Source: Pseudomonas sp. 30_B (GTDB lineage: Bacteria > Pseudomonadota > Gammaproteobacteria > Pseudomonadales > Pseudomonadaceae). Taken from it: a DNA stretch of 64,000 bases. The notes under the pieces were generated by a model. The model was not told where the DNA came from and searched no databases. It saw nothing but the letters and a program-made list of their open reading frames with translations. Positions 1 through 7,801 of the stretch are shown in pieces. The stretch is from NCBI RefSeq assembly GCF_017491605.1, contig NZ_JAFGYY010000002.1, forward strand, positions 1 to 64,000. Direction: 5' to 3'. Positions within the stretch are counted from its first letter, which is position 1. Every line of letters begins with the position of its first letter. The translations under genes and the position numbers were made by a program.

Positions 1-706
1 GGCAGGGCGGTGCGCGGGGGTAAAAGGGGGAAAGTTCATGTCTGGTTTTCCCTGGGAGTGGCTGGGAGTCACCAATCGACCTTTCCTACGGGTAGAGAGG
101 CAACCGTGCGAGGGTAGGAAACGCCGGACCCAGGGAACCGGTAGGCCAAAGGCCTCCCCGCACGGTCACCATAGAAACACGAGTTCAAGAGGCGAATTGC
201 ACCTATGAGTCGTGGCTACAGAGCTACCGTATCCTGGGTTGTGTTTCCGGGTTTCCTACGTCCGACCGCAGTTGTGCTGCGGCGACCAAGAGGCTAGAGA
301 CGGCGCTTGTAGGCCCGCAAGGCTAAAGGAACGTAAGACCTTTCGCTTGAAAGCTGCGACGGAACATCAGGACATTGCTGACGGAATGAAACAGGTCTCA
401 CCCCTGTGCGATTCTGCCGACAGTTCATGGCGGCCATTCACGAAGCTAATCCTGACCTGTAGGAGCGACCGCTCAGCAGGACGGCAGTGACCGATCCAAA
501 GCGGCTAGATGCATCAGGCAGAAAACGGCCAGAAGCAGCCTGTCAGGCTAAATAGTTTCGGTGATTCTCTTGGTGCGGCGGAGAACTGTTAAGATCGTTC
601 ATCGCGCTAGTGGCGCAGGCTCTAATACTCCACGGTTCGGCTGTTTTTTGGGCAGAACGGCAGGCAGCGAGGCGTGGGTACAATTAGTCTAAGGAAGGAG
701 AAAAGC
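1..706. other. Unassigned left-edge intergenic region
   Basis: No convincing gene is visible. A 92-codon frame at 212-490 has no Shine-Dalgarno sequence and no recognisable protein character, so I do not call it. A 7-bp inverted repeat (CCGTGCG near 104, CGCACGG near 160) could fold. Positions 433-460 and 518-540 carry short stretches that recur in the repeat region at 6,879-6,990: GCCATTCACG, TAATCCTGACCT and a half of the 20-bp hairpin arm. This suggests relics of the same mobile or palindromic elements. The promoter of the following operon should lie in about 550-690. Confidence 0.4.
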
Positions 707-1585
707 ATGCCCAATACACCGCCACTTCGTGGTGCGAGCTATTACGACAACCTTCCACCGGCAGATCACCGTACTGGTGACATTTGGCGGGCGCTGCCGA
801 CATTTGACCTACTGAGTCAAACTACGGTGTCTGGAGTGATCATCACGCCGGCATGCGATCTTGCTAATCGAAAATGTGAAACTGTCACATACCTACCTAT
901 AATACCCGTCACGGAATTCTTAATTTCTCCGGCATTTAGGCACGAGTGCTGGCAGGAAATAGTTCCATTGCTAAATAGGCTCTCCGATTTCGGAGCTATT
1001 ATCCCTCCGAACCGTTATGAGCTCATCTCCGAGGGCGACCTGAAAGTCTTGGTTGAGTCTGAGAGGGATGCAAACGGAAAACTGCTGACGCCAGCTGAAA
1101 TTAACCGTCTCGCATCTTACCAGTCGTACGTCGAGGGCTCGAGTCGCGGGACAGCATCCCTTGAGCACTTGAAAGGTTTTATTAAGGCGGAACGCTACGC
1201 GGGTATTCTATCGAAGCTTATTACAAATTCGCTCAAGCCTGACATCCATTTTTTACCCTCGGATGGACAGCCCTCGTACAGTAGCGCTGTTCCTGTCCAT
1301 TCAGTTGTGCTCTTTCGATACTCACTGAGTCTTCCGATTGAGGCGCTGCATCTTGCGCAGAGCACAACAGAAGGTCAATGGGACGCGCGTAAAGAGGCTG
1401 CAACTTCCTCGTTTCCAGTGCTTCGCCACCTGCGACAATGGCCGATAAAAATGGCCTCCCTGAAGGGGGAGTTCCTTAGCGATATGATCTCTCGCTATTT
1501 GAATATGTATATTCGCCTCGGATCTACCGATTTCTCTGACGACTCCATTCAATCCATGGCTGCCGAGATAGGGTTTCAATCATGA
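707..1585 (+). CDS. Protein of unknown function, first gene of a helicase operon (possible defence component)
   Basis: A 292-aa protein I do not recognise. The ATG at 707 is preferred over an in-frame GTG at 674 because a strong purine-rich ribosome site (AAGGAAGGAG, 691-700) lies 6 bases upstream. There is no signal peptide or membrane segment, so it is probably cytoplasmic. Residues 45-52 read IITPACDL, a Cys-Asp-Leu motif set after a short hydrophobic strand; no other motif stands out. The stop overlaps the start of the downstream ATPase gene (ATGA at 1582-1585), so the two are translationally coupled and their products probably act together. Codon use and GC are lower than in the housekeeping genes of the window, as expected for transferred DNA. 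Function is inferred only from context. Confidence 0.75.
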   Translation: MPNTPPLRGASYYDNLPPADHRTGDIWRALPTFDLLSQTTVSGVIITPACDLANRKCETVTYLPIIPVTEFLISPAFRHECWQEIVPLLNRLSDFGAIIPPNRYELISEGDLKVLVESERDANGKLLTPAEINRLASYQSYVEGSSRGTASLEHLKGFIKAERYAGILSKLITNSLKPDIHFLPSDGQPSYSSAVPVHSVVLFRYSLSLPIEALHLAQSTTEGQWDARKEAATSSFPVLRHLRQWPIKMASLKGEFLSDMISRYLNMYIRLGSTDFSDDSIQSMAAEIGFQS

Positions 1586-3924
1586 AATATATAGCGATAG
1601 CGCAAAAGTTGGCTGAATGGCTATTGCCCAAGACAGGTCTTGTCGCTCTTGTGTACGACAGCCTTAGGGAGCTCGGAAGTGACGGCGGAGTTCTAAAGGA
1701 TGCTGACTTTGTTCAGGATGGAATTCGCATATCTTACGACCAGAACTCTGGCGTTTGTGCTTTATGGCACAGCGACTATGTATCTGGCACAGGGAGCGAG
1801 GATTGGGGAGTCATAAAATGGACCGGTTCATACTCGCTCACCGAGATGGATTCAATTGGCCGAGAGGTGCTTGAACGATGTTTGTACGTTGCGAATCAAA
1901 GGCTGCAAGGTCTCCTTCTTGATGGCAGCATGATTCACCGCGCGTACGACAACGGAGCGCATACACTACTTGCTGGGCGAGGTAATACCGCACATCATCA
2001 TTCGATCGCCTACGCTGAACTCGTGCATGGCTCGGACTCCCTTCAAAGTAGGTCCTGCATGATAGTCGGCCCTGAGCAAAGCTTCTTCAAGTTATCTGAG
2101 GAGGCAGCGCAAGAAAGTAGGGAGTTGCCAAAGTTATGCGCTGCCGCAAACGCGTTGGTGAATCCTCGAACCCGCTCAAAGAGCATCGCTTCGTCTGAAA
2201 CTCTCCCCGCACTTCGAGAGGTAGTCGCGTACTTTTTTGAGCATAGTTATCAAGCCGGGCTCTTCGGTGAGGTGGAAGTTCGTGCTGAGAACGGTGCAAG
2301 CGCCAAAGATCACGTGCGATACCTTACCCTAACTTATGACAAATGGATGCATCCTGATAGCCCTTTAGGAGATGCAAAGAGGAGGATATTGGCAGGTCAG
2401 AACATTGACGCCCATCCACTCCGAATCCTAGGGCCAGGCGGATCAGGAAAGACTTTGCTTATGCAACTTCTAGCAATTGGGAAGTTGAAATTGTGCGAAT
2501 CAATTGGGCGGAAATGTCGCATCCTCTATATTGCCCACAGTAAAGCCATGGAGGCAAAGGCAAAAGAACGTTTCGGATATTTGCTTGGCCAAACTCTTGG
2601 GCCAAATGGCGAGGTGAACGATTCGCTCCTGACTGTAACGACGCTTGCCGATTACTGTCGCGCCCAGTTAGGCGTCGAGCTTCAATCTGTGCTGGACGCG
2701 GATGCAGATACTGCCAAGCAATTCCAACTGGAACAAACACTTGATGCGCTGAATGAGGTTCGCGCACAAAATCCAACACGTGTAGAAAAAAGCGCTCTAC
2801 TAAAGCAGGTCTTTGCTGAGCCTCGATTGCTTAAACTATTTTCTTATCTTGTGTTGGTAGAGATCTCGGCGGCAATCAAGGGACATGGCCTTGAATCAGA
2901 CAAGAAGCGATATGTTGAGTCAGAGAAAAGCCTGAGTTTGCTTCACGGAAATTTGTCACAAGAGGAGCGCGAGTTTATCTTCGATACATTCCTTTCGTAT
3001 CATCGAGTAGTGTTTGGACAGTATTCGGTACTTGATCCGGACGATATCGCAATTTCATTGGCAGCAAGGCTGCGCACGCCTGTGTGGCAGTTGAGAAGGC
3101 AGCATGAAGGATTTGACTATGTGCTTGTTGACGAAGCACAACTCTTCAATGAAAACGAGAGGCGCTTGTTCCCACTGCTGACGAAGAGCGATGTCCCCCA
3201 TGTTCCTATCGCCCTTGCACTTGATCAGGCCCAAGCCACTTATGGCCAGTCGTCTGCCGGGCTTTCCACAATAGGAATCAAAGGCATTACGAATGAAACC
3301 TTACTGGCTGTCCATCGCTCCACTGAGGCAATTGTTCGGTTAGCGTTCTTTGTAATTCAACGCAGTACAGAACTGTTTGGACCGGACTTTCCTGACTTCA
3401 CCAAGACTACTGAAAGAATGCTATCTGACAAGCACCCATTGGCGGCTAAACCCGCGATTGAGCGACAGAGCCAGGATTCTCAGGATATTGGAAAATTTGT
3501 GCTTAAACGGATTAGGGAACTCCGCAAAGCAAATACACGTCAGATTGCTGTAATTTGCTATTCCGATATCTACTGGAACAGCCTTGAGTCTGTCCTTTCG
3601 ACCGCTGATCTTCCATTTCAAGTTATTAGGGAGCGCGGCGCTAAGTTCCCCGAGGACCATCCGCTTGTATCACTTGTAAAGCCGGCGCAAGTGGGTGGGC
3701 AGGAGTTTGATTCGGTAATCCTGGTGGGTTTGGAGTCAGGCCTAACCCCTCCAGTAATTGTCGACAACCAAGCTCTTGCAACAGCAGTAGAGCAACAGGT
3801 GATTCGAGATATGTATCTTGGAATCACTCGGGCCAGGTACAGAGTTATGGTTGTAATTTCAAAGGGGAACATGCCTAACAAACTGCTGGAGCAGGCCGCT
3901 GAGGCTGGTCTAATTACGGACTGA
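1582..3924 (+). CDS. SF1 UvrD/Rep-like helicase-type ATPase
   Basis: A 780-aa ATPase of helicase superfamily 1. Walker A is GPGGSGKT at residues 284-291, Walker B plus sensor is VLVDEAQ at 514-520, a motif-III-like ALALDQAQ lies near 550, and a motif V/VI pair is seen as GGQEFDSV near 705 and GITRAR at 747-752. The N-terminal 270 residues match nothing I know and may be a sensing or nucleic-acid-binding module. I see no nuclease motif. The gene is coupled to the unknown protein upstream by a 4-bp overlap. Small operons that pair a UvrD-like helicase with a second protein occur among phage-defence systems (Gabija is the known example), but the partner here is not GajA-like. The defence role is an inference from this layout and from the neighbouring RloC-like gene. 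Confidence 0.85.
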   Translation: MKYIAIAQKLAEWLLPKTGLVALVYDSLRELGSDGGVLKDADFVQDGIRISYDQNSGVCALWHSDYVSGTGSEDWGVIKWTGSYSLTEMDSIGREVLERCLYVANQRLQGLLLDGSMIHRAYDNGAHTLLAGRGNTAHHHSIAYAELVHGSDSLQSRSCMIVGPEQSFFKLSEEAAQESRELPKLCAAANALVNPRTRSKSIASSETLPALREVVAYFFEHSYQAGLFGEVEVRAENGASAKDHVRYLTLTYDKWMHPDSPLGDAKRRILAGQNIDAHPLRILGPGGSGKTLLMQLLAIGKLKLCESIGRKCRILYIAHSKAMEAKAKERFGYLLGQTLGPNGEVNDSLLTVTTLADYCRAQLGVELQSVLDADADTAKQFQLEQTLDALNEVRAQNPTRVEKSALLKQVFAEPRLLKLFSYLVLVEISAAIKGHGLESDKKRYVESEKSLSLLHGNLSQEEREFIFDTFLSYHRVVFGQYSVLDPDDIAISLAARLRTPVWQLRRQHEGFDYVLVDEAQLFNENERRLFPLLTKSDVPHVPIALALDQAQATYGQSSAGLSTIGIKGITNETLLAVHRSTEAIVRLAFFVIQRSTELFGPDFPDFTKTTERMLSDKHPLAAKPAIERQSQDSQDIGKFVLKRIRELRKANTRQIAVICYSDIYWNSLESVLSTADLPFQVIRERGAKFPEDHPLVSLVKPAQVGGQEFDSVILVGLESGLTPPVIVDNQALATAVEQQVIRDMYLGITRARYRVMVVISKGNMPNKLLEQAAEAGLITD

Positions 3925-4295
3925 CCGGAGGATAAAAGGGGGCAGATTTATTTGCGAACTCTAATCCTGACCTACAAGGCGGCTTTAGAGTAGAAAAATA
4001 AATCTGTCCCCCTTTTCGTTATAGAAAAATACGCGACTTGAAGAGATGCACAGTGCTAGGTGTGTCGAGGTTCGTAGGACGCGCTTGACCACTCCCCTGA
4101 GCGACGACAAAACAGCGGTAGATCACTACGACCGGGTTCGCGATAGTAGTGCTCGATTGCCACCGGCTTCACAAGCTGGTGTAGTGGTCTTCGCCGAGGT
4201 GGCATAAGGCCGCCGCCCGCTCTGAATTCCAGGATGACTTACGTCATATCTAGGGCCGCCCCTTGGTTTGATCCCTAATTTCCCCATCTCCACGG
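3925..4295. other. Intergenic region upstream of the RloC-like gene
   Basis: The first 95 bases hold one copy of the AT-rich palindromic element listed separately. The rest (4020-4295) has no gene. An inverted repeat ATGAC-N4-GTCAT at 4234-4247 lies about 50 bases before the next start codon and could be an operator. No good sigma-70 promoter stands out. Confidence 0.45.
3935..4018. repeat. 85-bp palindromic MITE-like element, copy 1
   Basis: The ends are inverted repeats of each other: AAAAGGGGGCAGATTTATTT on the left and AAATAAATCTGTCCCCCTTTT on the right. The interior (TAATCCTGACCT..CAAGGC.GCTTTAGAGTAG) is shared with copy 2 at 6957-7042 in the same orientation. Similar AAATAAATCTGTCCCC palindromes are frequent between genes in gammaproteobacteria. 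No transposase lies nearby, so it would need to be mobilised in trans. Confidence 0.8.
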
Positions 4296-6743
4296 ATGCG
4301 AGACATGATTGAATCGATCACTCTTTCCGGCATAGCGACCTACAGTCCCGTAACCCCCGAAACGATTCAAAACCTGAAGGCCGTGAACTACTTCTACGGT
4401 GCAAACGGAGCAGGCAAGACAACGATCAGCAGGCTGATAAACAACCCAGCGCTATCAACTGCCTCCAAGGTCACGTGGGCGCAGGGCGATCAGATTCCGG
4501 CAATGGTCTACAACAACGACTTCATCGCTGCGAATTTCACTGATTCGAAGCAGTTCAAAGGTGTGTTCACGCTGGGGCAGGCCGAGCAGGCGCAACTTGA
4601 TCGCTTGGAAGAGCTCAGGAAGGAAAGAGACCGACACGCGCTGCTCAAAACCAGAGCGCAAGAAAACCTAAATGGCCCAGACGGTAAGAGCGGGAAGATC
4701 GCCGAAAAAAATGCTCTGGAAGCAAAGCTAATAGCACGGTGCTGGGAACAAAAGCAGAAGCACGACGATGAGTTTCAGGGGGCTTTTAAAGGCCTGAGAA
4801 ATAACCGGGAGGCCTTCAAGAATAGGGTCTTACAGGAGAGCAAAAGTAACACCTCCCAGCTGGTTGATATCGAAGACCTGCGCAAGCGCGCAGACGTACT
4901 TTATGGTGACGCACCATCACCCATGAACGCTGTCTCCAACCTTGACCTGTCTCGCTTGGTCGCGCTTGAGCAAAACCCTGTCCTGAGCAAGAAAGTAGTT
5001 GGCAAAGAGGATGTCAATGTATCTGCGATGATCCAGCACCTAGGGAACAGTGACTGGGTCAGGCAAGGTATGAAGTACTTGGGCCATACCGACGATGACT
5101 GCCCCTTCTGTCAACAGAAACTGCCGCATGAATTTGAAAAAAGCCTTGAGGATTATTTCGACGAAACATTCGAGGCCGACACTAGAGCTCTATCGCAGTT
5201 TCGGGATACTTATGACTCGGTAGCAGATGGTCTGTTAGCCCAGGCTCAAACAGTCTTGGCTACGGATTGTTCTCACTTAGATAAAGATAAGCTTGATCTT
5301 GAATTGCAGGCCCTGAATGCAATAATTTTGATGAATAGGCAACGCATTGACCACAAGGTGGCTAGCCCTAGTATTGACGTGGCGTTAGAGGGGCTTGCAG
5401 AGATTCCATATAGAATTTCTGAGCTGATCAACTCAGCCAACCTCAAGGTCTCTGAACATAATCGTCTTGTTTCGGGGTTCTCCGTTGAGCAGAATAAATT
5501 AACAGATGCCGTGTGGCGGTATCTTCTTGATGTTGAGCTTAAAGACACTCTTGCTGATTACACAAAAGATGCTGACCGTCTCGGCAAAGCAATTGATGGC
5601 ATCACTGCAAGCATGGATAAGGCAGCGGCAGATATATCCACGACTGACGCAGAAATTGCAAAGATTGAAACCTCGCTGACGAGCGTGAGACCTACTGTCA
5701 TTGCGATCAATAAAATTTTGAAAGACTTTGGGTTCCGAAGTTTCTCCCTGGATCCTGCGTGTGCCGATAATTCATATCGCCTGATCAGAAACGATGGAGC
5801 TGATGCTAAATCAACACTTAGTGAAGGCGAAAAGACCTTCGTTACTTTCTTGTACTTCTACCATTTGCTCAGAGGAAGTGTCACGACCTCGGGTATCAGT
5901 ACTGATCGAATAGTCGTCATTGACGACCCGGTTTCAAGCCTCGATAGCGACGTTCTGTTCATCGTGAGCAGCTTGATCAAAAAGCTTTTCCACGAGGTTC
6001 GCAAGAAAGGAAATAACCTAAAGCAGATCTTTGTCCTGACCCATAACGTGCACTTCCATAAAGAAATCACCTTCAATCCTCAAAGGGCTGGGGATGCTTC
6101 TATTAAGGATGAAACGTTCTGGATAGTACGAAAGCCCAATAATTTCTCGAAAATTGAAGGCTTTGAGAACAACCCTATTAAGACATCCTATCAGCTGCTG
6201 TGGGCTGAGTTGACGAAAAAGCCATTGCCGGCGCTTACCATTCAAAACACCATGCGCAGAATCCTGGAGAATTACTTCAAAATCCTAGGAAGCATAGATA
6301 CGCATGTCATCATCGAGAAGTTCGAAGGGCAGGATAAAGTTCAATGCCAATCATTGATTAGCTGGGTTAACGATGGATCCCACTATTCAGCAGATGATCT
6401 GTATGTGGCAATAAGCGATAGTATGGCGCACAGCTATATGAAGATATTCTTTAAGGTCTTTAAGGCTATGGGACATATGCCTCATTATAAAATGATGATG
6501 GGCCAAGACTTTGTCGATTTAGATCCTGTTGAGGTGGAGACAGAAGATGAGGAGCTGGTGGACGAAACAGGCGGAGCTGTCGCCGGCGCAGACGCATTTA
6601 TCATTGTTGGAGGGGCGGTCGGTGATGAAGGTGCTGCCGAGCCATTGAGCACTCCTGCGTCCTCGGTAATCCCCAGTGTAGTGCAGCACCCTAAGCCATT
6701 CTCAGCTGGGGTGGATGGTTCGGACCCTGATATCCCATTCTGA
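4296..6743 (+). CDS. RloC/PrrC-like ATPase, probable anticodon nuclease, with SSB-like C-terminal tip
   Basis: An 815-aa AAA_13-family (PrrC/RloC) ATPase. Seen: Walker A GANGAGKT (residues 35-42), a coiled-coil insert with a zinc-hook pair CPFC (269-272), the ABC signature LSEGEKT (508-514), and Walker B VVIDDPVSSLD (540-550). R654, E658 and H696 match in order and approximate spacing the R-E-H active site known for PrrC/RloC anticodon nucleases. RloC is known as a DNA-damage-responsive tRNA-cleaving defence protein that needs no restriction system. From about residue 735 the protein is low-complexity and acidic, ending in DPDIPF, which closely resembles the SSB C-terminal tip (DDDIPF). ATG 4305 is an alternative start; neither has a good ribosome site. 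The gene stands alone, flanked by two direct copies of a palindromic element. Confidence 0.85.
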   Translation: MRDMIESITLSGIATYSPVTPETIQNLKAVNYFYGANGAGKTTISRLINNPALSTASKVTWAQGDQIPAMVYNNDFIAANFTDSKQFKGVFTLGQAEQAQLDRLEELRKERDRHALLKTRAQENLNGPDGKSGKIAEKNALEAKLIARCWEQKQKHDDEFQGAFKGLRNNREAFKNRVLQESKSNTSQLVDIEDLRKRADVLYGDAPSPMNAVSNLDLSRLVALEQNPVLSKKVVGKEDVNVSAMIQHLGNSDWVRQGMKYLGHTDDDCPFCQQKLPHEFEKSLEDYFDETFEADTRALSQFRDTYDSVADGLLAQAQTVLATDCSHLDKDKLDLELQALNAIILMNRQRIDHKVASPSIDVALEGLAEIPYRISELINSANLKVSEHNRLVSGFSVEQNKLTDAVWRYLLDVELKDTLADYTKDADRLGKAIDGITASMDKAAADISTTDAEIAKIETSLTSVRPTVIAINKILKDFGFRSFSLDPACADNSYRLIRNDGADAKSTLSEGEKTFVTFLYFYHLLRGSVTTSGISTDRIVVIDDPVSSLDSDVLFIVSSLIKKLFHEVRKKGNNLKQIFVLTHNVHFHKEITFNPQRAGDASIKDETFWIVRKPNNFSKIEGFENNPIKTSYQLLWAELTKKPLPALTIQNTMRRILENYFKILGSIDTHVIIEKFEGQDKVQCQSLISWVNDGSHYSADDLYVAISDSMAHSYMKIFFKVFKAMGHMPHYKMMMGQDFVDLDPVEVETEDEELVDETGGAVAGADAFIIVGGAVGDEGAAEPLSTPASSVIPSVVQHPKPFSAGVDGSDPDIPF

Positions 6744-6878
6744 GCCGATTGATCATGAGCCGGCATGCCTGGTGGTGCGCCGTTTCAAGAGTTTCTGCTT
6801 CGGCCTGATACTCGCAATTGAATCGTCCCCCGGCTTTGTAGGCGCCTCCAAGCCACAAAATAGAGCCCTGGTGAGCGT

Positions 6879-6932
6879 CTGCTTCTGGCCGACTTCTGCC
6901 AGTTGTGACCAACAGAAGTCGACCAGAAGCAG
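6879..6932. repeat. Long inverted repeat hairpin (20-bp arms)
   Basis: The arms at 6879-6898 and 6913-6932 are complementary at 19 of 20 positions and enclose a 14-base loop. No T-tract follows, so this is not a simple terminator. A partial copy of the right arm (CGGCCAGAAGCAGCC) recurs at 526-540, at the other edge of this accessory stretch. Confidence 0.75.
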
Positions 6933-6956
6933 CCATTCACGTCATAACGACGAGTA

Positions 6957-7042
6957 GAAAAAGGGGGCGGATTTATTTAAGCGCTTTAATCCTGACCTTC
7001 AAGGCAGCTTTAGAGTAGAAAAATAAATCTGTCCTCTTTTCT
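6957..7042. repeat. 85-bp palindromic MITE-like element, copy 2
   Basis: Same structure and orientation as copy 1 at 3935-4018, with a few substitutions (GGCGGATTTATTT on the left, AAATAAATCTGTCCTCTTTT on the right). Together the two copies bracket the RloC-like gene as direct repeats about 3 kb apart. Confidence 0.8.
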
Positions 7043-7051
7043 TTTTATTTT

Positions 7052-7666
7052 CTATTTTCTTGGCCGGGAATCTATGTTGTCTCTCAAGTCTTTACACCTG
7101 TCGTTATTGGCCAATATTTTCCTTTCGCCCGATTGCCATGCGCAGATGGGATTTTTATAGGTTCCTTTCAGTTGGGAGCAATTTTTTGAGCTTTCATTTT
7201 TATATATGCATTGCTCGTCGGAGAATATGAGCTCGTAGCTTGGGTATGCTATTGTTAATTTGTCTTCATTTATTATGTATATTGTCTCGAAGAGAGAGCC
7301 GCCGATTTGAGCTATGTCTCGGAATGTCTTGTTTTCAATAAAATCTGATCGCACGGGTATTGAGCCAATATTAATAGCTTTTCGACTTCCAAAACTGGCG
7401 AAGTAAATTTCATTTTGGGCGTTTATTCCAAGTTCGTCGGAGTTTGGGCCGGCTAGAATTATTGTGCTTCCGTCACCCGAATCTATGAATGAATAATTTC
7501 TATCACAAATTTTGCTGCTATCTCCAAGCTGGTAGGGTATTCCTTTTACATAGATTTTAATCTCCTTGCTAGCCCCGGTAGTTCTACAGTCCGCCGGTTC
7601 GTATATTGATTTCGCGTTTGCTGCTGTTGCAATTAAGAGGATGATGAGGGCTAATGATTTATTCAT
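7052..7666 (-). CDS. Secreted protein of unknown function, probable second T6SS immunity protein
   Basis: A 204-aa protein with a clear Sec signal peptide: MNKS, a hydrophobic run, and a likely cleavage after ANA at residues 17-19. This places it in the periplasm. It has several cysteines (in DCRTTG, ICDRN, QCIYKN, NCSQL, PICAW and RCKDL) that could form disulphides. I recognise no family. It is the last gene of a minus-strand set running vgrG, effector, small secreted protein, this gene. T6SS effectors that attack the cell wall are normally followed by periplasmic immunity proteins, so immunity is the best inference. The gene is AT-rich like its neighbour at 7802-8386. It could instead guard against a lost effector or be an unrelated cargo gene. 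Confidence 0.7.
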   Translation of the reverse strand: MNKSLALIILLIATAANAKSIYEPADCRTTGASKEIKIYVKGIPYQLGDSSKICDRNYSFIDSGDGSTIILAGPNSDELGINAQNEIYFASFGSRKAINIGSIPVRSDFIENKTFRDIAQIGGSLFETIYIINEDKLTIAYPSYELIFSDEQCIYKNESSKNCSQLKGTYKNPICAWQSGERKILANNDRCKDLRDNIDSRPRK

Positions 7667-7686
7667 GATTTTCGCCAGTGCTTAGG

Positions 7687-7795
7687 GCGAGAAAGGGGCG
7701 GAAAGTGGATGGATTTATTTTTTTGCTCTAAAGCTGTGTGATGATGGGGTGGGAATGGTGTTTTGAAAATAAATATTCCTCCTTTTCTCTATTTG
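7687..7795. repeat. Degenerate third copy of the palindromic element
   Basis: GAAAGGGGCGGA followed by GGATTTATTT on the left and AAAATAAATATTCCTCCTTTT on the right keep the inverted ends of the elements at 3935 and 6957, but the interior has diverged. It sits between the two small secreted genes. Confidence 0.45.
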
Positions 7796-7801
7796 CTCCT
7801 C

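Larger units (their letters stand above)
6744..7051. other. Intergenic repeat region after the RloC-like gene
   Basis: No gene is supported; the short frames here lack ribosome sites. The stretch contains a 20-bp inverted repeat hairpin (6879-6932) and copy 2 of the palindromic element (6957-7042), both listed separately. Confidence 0.55.

Noticed and set aside
212..490. 92-aa frame at the left edge
   Set aside because: No ribosome site, no domain, and it crosses repeat relics.
4020..4230. Possible transposase remnant on the minus strand
   Set aside because: Short frames gave no motif I could defend.
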